The notes under the pieces: generated by a model
Database searches by the model: none
The model's input: the letters and a program-made list of their open reading frames with translations, nothing else
Told to the model about the DNA's origin: nothing
Made by a program: the position numbers and the translations under genes
Shown here: one piece after another, positions 58,252-64,000 of the stretch
Layout of the letters: every line of letters begins with the position of its first letter
How positions within the stretch are numbered: position 1 is the first letter of the stretch
Assembly: GCA_049970695.1 (NCBI GenBank)
Contig: JBMFML010000002.1
Location: 62,001 to 126,000 of the forward strand
DNA length: 64,000 bases
Reading direction: 5' to 3'
Origin: UBA285 sp049970695
GTDB lineage: Archaea; Thermoproteota; Thermoprotei_A; Sulfolobales; Desulfurococcaceae

Positions 58252-58589
58252 CTCAAGAACACCCTTATTCTCAGTGCTACCAACGTATAGATGAATGCGG
58301 ATAGCGAAATACCTAGTGCTAGCAAGCCGCTGTAGGGGCTTCTAGAGTAGAGGAGTCCAGCAAGGCTTCCGAGCGCTGTTGAGAAGTATGAGAGTACTAG
58401 AAAAGCAATAGCACTACGCGTACTAGCAGTCTTACCTAAGTATATGATGGCAATGAATACAGCAACGCCGTATGCTACTAGCCCTGCAACAGCGCTCTCC
58501 AAGCTTATCCACGAAGTAACCAGTGCTGCAGCCGCTCCCTGTAGTATCGCGGGTATTAAGTACGCCCACCCTCTAATATCACTCACCAA
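58248..58589 (-). CDS. Small membrane protein with four predicted helices
   Basis: A 113-aa hydrophobic protein with about four transmembrane helices and very short loops. No motif is recognised. The four-base overlap with the ATP-grasp gene suggests they work together, perhaps at the membrane. Confidence 0.65.
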   Translation of the reverse strand: MVSDIRGWAYLIPAILQGAAAALVTSWISLESAVAGLVAYGVAVFIAIIYLGKTASTRSAIAFLVLSYFSTALGSLAGLLYSRSPYSGLLALGISLSAFIYTLVALRIRVFLS

Positions 58590-58617
58590 GTTGCAATTCT
58601 GAGTACAGGGCTTATTA

Positions 58618-59535
58618 CTAGTTACTGAGCCGTGTAATGAAGAGAGAAATCATAGTGAGGTAGATACCTGCCTCAAGCGGATCTGTATTAAACACTATTT
58701 CTAGGAGCCCTTTTCTCGTAGATCTAAGTTCTTTAAAAGAGGCTTCTTCGGCACTCGTGTATATCGCCACGAGAGGCTTGCCGACTTCAGAGGCTTTTTC
58801 GAGGATTAGGGAGAGTGGCATGTAAGTGGTGTTCAAGCCGGCTTCCGCTAGTGCCAGTGCGAATAATTGTGCTGAAGGCTCGAGAAGCTCACTAGACGTG
58901 AGCACAGGGCTTTCCAGCTCTGCCACCCTGCTTATGAGTGGGGAGTATTTCTCAACCAGAGACTCGGCGACCGCAGTAAATCCCTCTGTGCTGTGACTAA
59001 GCAACCTCTTTCCCCTGGCCTGCAAGACGTCCTTGTAGAGTCCTGTAAGAGCAATAAATGATGCAAAAGACAGTAAGAGCGCCGATGCGTAGACATCGCT
59101 CTGCGGAAATAATTCAACGCCGTAGTGCTTAGCTAGTAGTTTAAGCCTCTCATCGAGAGGCTGAGGTGCGTAGGCCCTGTAGTCTACTCCAAGTACTCTA
59201 ACAGCTTGGAGAGAGGCAAAAAGCCTCGAGTACTCTCCAGTGCTGAACACAAGTACAGAGACGTCGTCTCTATAGGGAAGTACAAATGTGGTCGCACTCT
59301 CTAGGCTCATTAAGACAGCGTTTTGCCTTCCCGTAACAGTAGTGTACCAGTAAACCACACTTGCTGGTATACTTCCAAACCCCGTGTAGGCGCAGACAAG
59401 GACTTTGCCTGAGACCTGGGCAAGAAACTCGGCTATAGAGTTGGAAAAAACCCTGGCTTGCTTTTCTAGCTCTGCAACTTCACCTGCTACTTTTCTCAAA
59501 CTATGGCTGTCTCTAAGCTTCTGCAGCAGCTGCAT
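58618..59535 (-). CDS. SIS-like (sugar isomerase fold) protein
   Basis: A 305-aa protein. KVLVCAYTGFGSIPASVVYWYTT and VLVFSTGEYSRLFASLQAVRVLG follow the two-step pattern of SIS domains (phosphosugar-binding strand-loop-helix), and the size and end (NTDPLEAGIYLTMISL) recall crenarchaeal phosphoglucose/phosphomannose isomerases. However, the Gly-rich GMGGSG and SYSGNTEE motifs are missing, so it may be a non-catalytic or altered relative. ATG 59535 overlaps the MTA phosphorylase gene by 40 bp; TTG 59499 would reduce this. Confidence 0.6.
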   Translation of the reverse strand: MQLLQKLRDSHSLRKVAGEVAELEKQARVFSNSIAEFLAQVSGKVLVCAYTGFGSIPASVVYWYTTVTGRQNAVLMSLESATTFVLPYRDDVSVLVFSTGEYSRLFASLQAVRVLGVDYRAYAPQPLDERLKLLAKHYGVELFPQSDVYASALLLSFASFIALTGLYKDVLQARGKRLLSHSTEGFTAVAESLVEKYSPLISRVAELESPVLTSSELLEPSAQLFALALAEAGLNTTYMPLSLILEKASEVGKPLVAIYTSAEEASFKELRSTRKGLLEIVFNTDPLEAGIYLTMISLFITRLSN

Positions 59536-60317
59536 TCTTTCTCATCTGGCTCGCTCGGTACAAGCTCTACTATTCTTGGAAGGAGCTTTTTGACTTTCGC
59601 TACGTTTTCGCTCATGGTTTTCATTACTTCTTCGGCTGTTACCGGTTTTTCAGCCCACACGTCGTAGTCTGTTATCATTGCAATTGTAGCGTAGCAGAGC
59701 TGCGCTTCGCAAGCTAGGTTTATTTCTGGCACTAGCGTCATGCCAATGATGTCTGCCTTGAAGACTTCTTTCCAGATCCTGCTCTCGGCGCGCGTGCTGA
59801 ACCTCGGCCCCTCAATACACACGTATGTTCCTTTACTGTGTATTCTAATGTCGGGGAACTCCGATGCAGCTTTCAATATGATCTTTCTCAGGTGCTCGCA
59901 GAAGGGATCTGCCATACTCACGTGAGCGACAACACCACCTTCAAAGAATGTGTGCGGGCGTATGCCTTTAGTCATGTCAATGAATTGATCGGGTACTACG
60001 AAGTCTCCTGGTTTGTAGTCCTCTCTCAGGCTCCCTACGGCTGATACCGAGATAACCCACTTTGCTCCAAGAGCCTTCAAAGCCCATATGTTAGCCCTAT
60101 AGTTGACTCTGTGCGGGGGTATTCTGTGCCCCTTTCCATGCCTAGCCAGGAAGGCCACTTTCCTTCCTCGGAGCACGCCAACGACGATGTTGTCACTTGG
60201 CATTCCATATGGTGTGTAGACCTTGTATTCCCTTACTTCTTCTATTCCTGGTAACTCGTAAAGCCCGCTGCCTCCAATAATGCCTATTTCTACTTTAATA
60301 GGGGGCTCGATAAGCAA
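59496..60317 (-). CDS. mtnP: S-methyl-5'-thioadenosine phosphorylase
   Basis: A 273-aa hexameric-type MTAP: IGIIGGSGLYELPG, ISVSAVGSLRED, EGPRFSTRAES and GMTLVPEINLACEA. It splits MTA into adenine and methylthioribose-1-phosphate, recycling the by-product of polyamine synthesis, which fits the agmatinase gene. The C-terminus carries a CSC motif as in heat-stable Sulfolobus MTAP enzymes, where such cysteines form stabilising disulfides. It starts two bases after the PRTase stop. Confidence 0.93.
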   Translation of the reverse strand: MLIEPPIKVEIGIIGGSGLYELPGIEEVREYKVYTPYGMPSDNIVVGVLRGRKVAFLARHGKGHRIPPHRVNYRANIWALKALGAKWVISVSAVGSLREDYKPGDFVVPDQFIDMTKGIRPHTFFEGGVVAHVSMADPFCEHLRKIILKAASEFPDIRIHSKGTYVCIEGPRFSTRAESRIWKEVFKADIIGMTLVPEINLACEAQLCYATIAMITDYDVWAEKPVTAEEVMKTMSENVAKVKKLLPRIVELVPSEPDEKECSCCRSLETAIV

Positions 60318-60319
60318 GC

Positions 60320-61012
60320 TTAAGACACCAGCTTGTATACCTTTCTAGCAGGGTCGTACTCAACTATGCGCTTTTCAACCAACACATTTAGTGCTCTGGT
60401 ATAATAGGCTTCTCCAACGTCAATGCCATACCAGTCCTTGAAGCCCTCGACTATTTCCTCATAAGTCCACTCGCGCTTGCCCGTTTCTTTGCTAGTCTCT
60501 ACCATCATTCTTTTAATGAACTGGTAGGTGTCTTCGAGTCTCGTCCAGGGGTACTGGAACCACACCCACTCCTTAACTTCAATGTAATAGTAGTCCGGCT
60601 TGAATTTTGCAACGGGGCTTATCCACTGAAGCGCGGCCGTCCTCACCTCTTTCGGATTCCAGTTATCCCTTATGTAGTCTCTTGCGAGCTTCAAAGTCTC
60701 GCCAGTGTCAACGATGTCGTCAACAACAAGTATTCTCAAGCCCTCGGCATTTAGTATGTACGGGAACTTCAATATAGCCCTCTCTTCAACCTTGGCAGCC
60801 TCTGTCCAGTGCTGGCTTTGCAGGCTGAGTAGATTTTCTACGCCGAGGAAGTCGCACAGTAGCCTTGCAGGAACAAAACCGCCACGGGCGACAGCGACTA
60901 CTAGGTCTGGTATATACCCATCGTTGCGTATTATGTCGGCGAGGTGCATGCTCCAGTCTACGATTTCCTCCCAGGATACGAGCTTGGTCTTGACTCGCAC
61001 CATGCCTATCAC
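60320..61012 (-). CDS. Purine PRTase with C-terminal extension (probable adenine PRTase)
   Basis: A 230-aa type I PRTase: PRPP motif ILVVDDIVDTGETL and the ARGGFVPARLL loop, followed by WVWFQYPW and a helical C-terminal domain of about 60 residues. From memory, a Sulfolobus enzyme with this architecture, encoded next to MTAP, has been characterised as an unusual adenine PRTase evolved from a 6-oxopurine enzyme. Here the MTAP gene follows after two bases, so adenine salvage is the likely role. Confidence 0.85.
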   Translation of the reverse strand: MIGMVRVKTKLVSWEEIVDWSMHLADIIRNDGYIPDLVVAVARGGFVPARLLCDFLGVENLLSLQSQHWTEAAKVEERAILKFPYILNAEGLRILVVDDIVDTGETLKLARDYIRDNWNPKEVRTAALQWISPVAKFKPDYYYIEVKEWVWFQYPWTRLEDTYQFIKRMMVETSKETGKREWTYEEIVEGFKDWYGIDVGEAYYTRALNVLVEKRIVEYDPARKVYKLVS

Positions 61013-61047
61013 ATAGTTATGAAAGAGTTGAGGGAATAAAAGACTTA

Positions 61048-61608
61048 TCAGCGGGATTTTTCAGCAAGTATTAGCCTATAGGGCACTGTGAAGCCCCTGC
61101 CTCCTAAGTGCATTAGCACTCTGCCCCCCTTGGTAATGTTCCAGCCGAATTTAGAGTACGCGTCTTCCTTGACGTGAATGGCGAGGACTTCTGCAATAAT
61201 CAGCGAGGTGTCGTCAGAGACGGCTACTTCTTTTGCGACTTTACACTCGAGAAAACCCAGCATACCAGCTAAGCCTGGTGTACCAATGCGGGCAGAATTC
61301 ACTGTTTTTAGTCCGAGTAGGCTTAGTTTGTCGACTTCTCTGCCACTCAAACTTCCAGCTTTGTAAACGACGTCCACGTGCTCTTCGCCTGGAATGTTGA
61401 TTGTGAACTCCCCAGTTTCCTTGATGTACTGGTATGTCAGGCTACCCGTCCATATGGAAAGGGCAACTAGGAACGGCTCATCGGACACGGGGCTGACCCA
61501 CGAAGCTGACATTACGTTTAGTCTTCCTTCGCGGCTCCTTGAAACTATTAAGTAGACAGGCCTGGGGTGTAGCACGTGGTAGTCGCTTGGCTCAACCTGC
61601 TTGTACAA
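61048..61608 (-). CDS. Flavoredoxin/flavin-reductase-like protein
   Basis: A 186-aa FMN-binding split-barrel protein: VEPSDYHVLHPRPVYLIVS, ASWVSPVSDEPFLVALS and GEFTINIP are typical. It probably binds FMN and transfers electrons; the partner is not known. It is the first gene of the minus-strand salvage run and lies 35 bp before the PRTase gene. Confidence 0.85.
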   Translation of the reverse strand: MYKQVEPSDYHVLHPRPVYLIVSRSREGRLNVMSASWVSPVSDEPFLVALSIWTGSLTYQYIKETGEFTINIPGEEHVDVVYKAGSLSGREVDKLSLLGLKTVNSARIGTPGLAGMLGFLECKVAKEVAVSDDTSLIIAEVLAIHVKEDAYSKFGWNITKGGRVLMHLGGRGFTVPYRLILAEKSR

Positions 61609-61673
61609 GTTCTCACCACACTACTTGCGTATTCGGCTGATGGGTTAATTAGGGAAATTCCTGGGAATTTGCT

Positions 61674-61684
61674 GGTTAAAAAGC
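61674..61684 (+). promoter_or_regulatory. TATA-like box of tRNA-Leu
   Basis: GGTTAAAAAGC at 61674-61684 is centred about 33 bp before the tRNA 5' end. Confidence 0.45.
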
Positions 61685-61712
61685 CCTATGCTGTTACTAA
61701 ATTACTGGAGGT

Positions 61713-61797
61713 GCGGGGGTGCCCGAGCCTGGTCAAAGGGGTCGGGCTCAGGACCCGATGGCGTAGGCCTGCGTGGGTTCAAATCCCACCCCCCGCA
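61713..61797 (+). tRNA. tRNA-Leu(CAG)
   Basis: An 85-nt class II tRNA. The acceptor stem GCGGGGG (61713-61719) pairs perfectly with CCCCCGC (61790-61796); the anticodon stem TCGGG (61742-61746) pairs with CCCGA (61754-61758) around loop CTCAGGA, anticodon CAG (61749-61751). A long variable arm TGGCGTAGGCCTGC and T arm GTGGG/CCCAC follow. No intron, and CCA is not encoded. Confidence 0.95.
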
Positions 61798-61827
61798 CTC
61801 CTGTACTAGTCTAAGTTTAATTGAGTA

Positions 61828-63192
61828 ATGGAATCCCCTGGGCGTGGTGAGTGCGAAGTGGTGTTTGAGGGTATCAAGCAAGCACTAGCGGCCTTCCTGA
61901 AGCGCGAGAAGTACGAAGAAGCCGTAAACGAGTTCGTAAAGGAGCTGCAAAAAGAGCTCATAAAGTCGGACGTTAACCTGAAGCTTGTCGCGGAGATCAG
62001 CAATAGGATAAAGCAGAGGGCTCTCAGTGAAGCCCCACCACCCGGCATTCCGAAAAAGCACTGGTTTATAACCATAGTATACGAAGAACTCGTCAAAATG
62101 CTTGGTGGCGATAAAAAGCCTAGTGTAAAGCCCCCGAAAAAGCCCTGGATCATTCTCCTAGTTGGGCTGCAGGGAAGCGGGAAGACGACAACAGCAGCCA
62201 AGCTCGCCTACTTTTACAAACTCGAAGGCTATAAGGTAGGGCTGGTCGCAGCCGACCCCTATAGGCCAGCGGCTTACGAGCAGCTAAAGCAACTTGGAGA
62301 CAAAGTAGGCATTCCCGTCTACGGTGAACCAGGTGAACAAGACTCAGTGAAAATAGCAAGGAATGGCGTCAACTACTTCTTGAAGAGCGGTTTCGACATT
62401 GTAGTCATAGACACTGCTGGAAGGCACCACAAAGAAGAGGCTTTGCTAGAGGAAATGAAGCAGCTATATAACGAAATCGAACCTGATGAAGTAATGCTCG
62501 TAATAGATGCCTCAATGGGGCAGCAAGCTTATACTATTGCGAAGAAGTTTCACGAAGCCGCGCCAATAGGGTCAATTATAGTAACAAAGCTTGATGGAAC
62601 GGCCAAAGGTGGTGGAGCCCTCTCAGCTGTCGCTGCTACAGGTGCGCAGATAAAGTTCGTCGGCACAGGAGAGCTCATAGAGGACTTCGAAGTGTTCAAA
62701 CCATCGAGTTTCGTGTCTAGGATTCTCGGATTCGGAGACCTTGAGAGCCTCGTGGAAAGAGTGAAGAAGGCACAAATAGAGCTCACCGAGAAGGACGTCG
62801 AAGAAATGCTCAAAGGCAAGCTCAACATGAGACTTGTGTATAAGCAGCTACTAAGCTTGAAGAAGCTGGGACCTATGCGCAAAATTCTGCAGGCTATTCC
62901 AGGGCTCGAGCTCAAGTTGCCCTTTGAAGTAGACTCAAAGGAACTCGACGAAAAGCTGGCAAAGTGGATTGCGATAATCAATTCGATGACTTACGAAGAA
63001 CTCGACAACCCAGAGATAATAGATAAGTCCAGGATGAAGCGCATAGCTCGTGGCGCGGGAGTGAATGTTGAAGACGTCCGCGAGCTGCTCAGGCAGTATG
63101 AGCTTGTCAAGAAAATGATGAAATCGCTGAGGAAAAAAGACGTGCTGAAGAAGCTAGGGCTTAAGCTGCCCCCAGAAGTGCTTAAAGAGTAA
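61828..63192 (+). CDS. srp54: Signal recognition particle GTPase SRP54
   Basis: A 454-aa SRP54: N domain (1-100), G domain with GLQGSGKTTTAAKLA (G1), DTAGRH (G3), TKLDGTAKGGGALS (G4), then the methionine-rich M domain (about 310-440) that binds signal sequences and 7S RNA. It targets secretory proteins to the membrane. It starts 30 bp after tRNA-Leu and is followed by pus10. Confidence 0.96.
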   Translation: MESPGRGECEVVFEGIKQALAAFLKREKYEEAVNEFVKELQKELIKSDVNLKLVAEISNRIKQRALSEAPPPGIPKKHWFITIVYEELVKMLGGDKKPSVKPPKKPWIILLVGLQGSGKTTTAAKLAYFYKLEGYKVGLVAADPYRPAAYEQLKQLGDKVGIPVYGEPGEQDSVKIARNGVNYFLKSGFDIVVIDTAGRHHKEEALLEEMKQLYNEIEPDEVMLVIDASMGQQAYTIAKKFHEAAPIGSIIVTKLDGTAKGGGALSAVAATGAQIKFVGTGELIEDFEVFKPSSFVSRILGFGDLESLVERVKKAQIELTEKDVEEMLKGKLNMRLVYKQLLSLKKLGPMRKILQAIPGLELKLPFEVDSKELDEKLAKWIAIINSMTYEELDNPEIIDKSRMKRIARGAGVNVEDVRELLRQYELVKKMMKSLRKKDVLKKLGLKLPPEVLKE

Positions 63193-63243
63193 GCACAACT
63201 AGGTAGGTACAGCTACCCGACTTAGTAGCCAATAGGTGTCTCC

Positions 63244-64000
63244 GTGAGTGCTAATAAAGCACGCAACAGTGGCCTCGACGAGTTCTTGAAGCACGTCGCA
63301 GAAATGGTTGATAAAGCAGAGAAGATGCTCTATGAATACCCCCTGTGCGATAGTTGCCTTGGGAGGTTTTTCTCTAAGTATGGTCTGGGCTTGAGCAACT
63401 GGGAGAGAGGCAGGACGCTGAAGACTCTGCTCGCCATGAAGCTCTACGAGGATTACATCTCTGGAAAAGCGTCTGAGGAGAGGCTCCGCAGACTCGGAGT
63501 CAATGCCAACGCTGGGGTGCTTTCAATGTACACAAAGCTATTTGGCCTAGCTGGCGCGACCCCTAGAGAGTGTTACGTATGCAGAAACGCCTATACCCGC
63601 GACCTCATTCTGAAAATAGCAAATGACGTCTGCAGCAAGATATCGGAATATGGTGCCAAGAGCTTTCTTATCGGAGTCGCGCTAGACAAGGAAATTGCGA
63701 GCAGAGAACTAGAGTTAGCCACGAAGTATGGGCTTTCAGCTGCCGAGAGCATTAAGAGAGAAATAAAGAGGGAGGTCGGAAAAGCCGCCAAGGAACTGTG
63801 CAACATAGAGCCGGACTTTGCAAATCCGGATGTAGTGGCCATTATAAACCTGAACGCCGACTTCACGTACAGCGTTAGAATAGAGGCAAGCCCCATTCTG
63901 CTCAAGGGAGTCTACTGGAAGCTTGGTAGAAGAGTATCGCACGTTCCTTGGTACACGAAGGCCGGTACCAGGAAGTATCCACTTAGTATTCAGGAGTCCA
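63244..64000 (+). CDS. pus10: tRNA pseudouridine synthase Pus10 (3' truncated)
   Basis: The first 252 residues of an archaeal Pus10, cut by the window end. The N-terminal zinc domain shows CDSC (about residue 37) with GRFFSKYGLGLSNWERG, and CYVC about 75 residues later, followed by a THUMP-like domain. The start of the central region (GVYWKLGRRVSHVPW) is present; the catalytic PUA-like half is outside. Archaeal Pus10 makes pseudouridine 54 and 55 in tRNA. The GTG at 63244 follows srp54 by 51 bp. Confidence 0.92.
   Translation, partial: MSANKARNSGLDEFLKHVAEMVDKAEKMLYEYPLCDSCLGRFFSKYGLGLSNWERGRTLKTLLAMKLYEDYISGKASEERLRRLGVNANAGVLSMYTKLFGLAGATPRECYVCRNAYTRDLILKIANDVCSKISEYGAKSFLIGVALDKEIASRELELATKYGLSAAESIKREIKREVGKAAKELCNIEPDFANPDVVAIINLNADFTYSVRIEASPILLKGVYWKLGRRVSHVPWYTKAGTRKYPLSIQES

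Noticed and set aside
1..64000. CRISPR arrays, insertion sequences or prophage
   Set aside because: No regularly spaced repeats, transposase or integrase motifs, or terminal inverted repeats were seen.

Overview
The window is a dense, core-genome stretch of a hyperthermophilic crenarchaeon (Thermoproteota). This is shown by archaeal RNA polymerase subunits Rpo6 and Rpo12, two TFB paralogues, an RPC34-like protein, a VAT/Cdc48 ATPase, a group II thermosome, an archaeal GlyRS, GatDE, Nop5-fibrillarin, SRP19/SRP54, Gar1, TmcA and archaeal Pus10. Many promoters place a TATA-like box about 25 bp before the start codon, which implies very short leaders or leaderless mRNAs. A CdvA-type division protein points towards Desulfurococcales-like orders rather than Thermoproteales, which generally lack Cdv proteins. 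I cannot name the species. I saw no insertion sequence, prophage or CRISPR array.

Layout. 1-4.4 kb: the C-terminal end of Orc1/Cdc6, a DUF99 protein, GTP-dependent PEPCK, an intron-containing tRNA-Gln(TTG) and TFB. 4.4-8.5 kb: aIF1, Rpo12, an agmatinase with no canonical start codon, GlyRS and two small unknown genes. 8.5-12.5 kb: a B12-binding radical SAM protein, a DUF47 protein, tRNA-splicing endonuclease, a cysteine-rich protein and a repeat-rich intergenic region. 12.5-21.4 kb: Sua5, TmcA and VAT on the minus strand, then a KaiC-like ATPase, a purine PRTase and CTP synthase. 21.5-26.5 kb: small regulators, a TatD hydrolase, a C/D box sRNA overlapping the start of a HAD phosphatase, a second B12 radical SAM protein and the RPC34-like protein. 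26.6-32.8 kb: a minus-strand run of tfb2-gar1, SRP19, rpS8e, a cis-prenyltransferase, a coiled-coil protein and ADP-forming acyl-CoA synthetase. 32.9-44.6 kb: TldD/TldE, CdvA, a small membrane protein, enolase, signal peptidase, topoisomerase IA, an M50 protease overlapping rpo6, and the thermosome. 44.7-52.2 kb: a thioredoxin-fold protein, a zinc-ribbon protein, a PPP phosphatase, two tandem C/D sRNAs, GatE/GatD and S30e. 52.2-64 kb: Nop5-fibrillarin, a COG1395-like regulator, a THEP1 NTPase, a long minus-strand purine-salvage operon ending in a C/D sRNA and Trm1, tRNA-Leu(CAG), SRP54 and partial Pus10.

How the genes connect. RNA processing and modification dominate. Nop5 and fibrillarin would act on the C/D box sRNAs found here. 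EndA would remove the 16-nt intron of tRNA-Gln, and GatDE would amidate that same tRNA after mischarging with Glu. TmcA, Sua5, Trm1, Gar1 and Pus10 modify tRNA or rRNA. A second theme is transcription: two TFBs with different zinc ribbons, the RPC34-like protein and two polymerase subunits. A third is purine and polyamine salvage: agmatinase, MTA phosphorylase and two PRTases.

The observations most worth checking are four well-formed C/D sRNAs, one overlapping a start codon and one forming the trm1 leader; two genes that lack a canonical start codon; regulatory palindromes at the thermosome and kaiC promoters; an AAGACT motif cluster; and an uncharacterised ATP-grasp/membrane/SIS-like gene trio inside the salvage operon.
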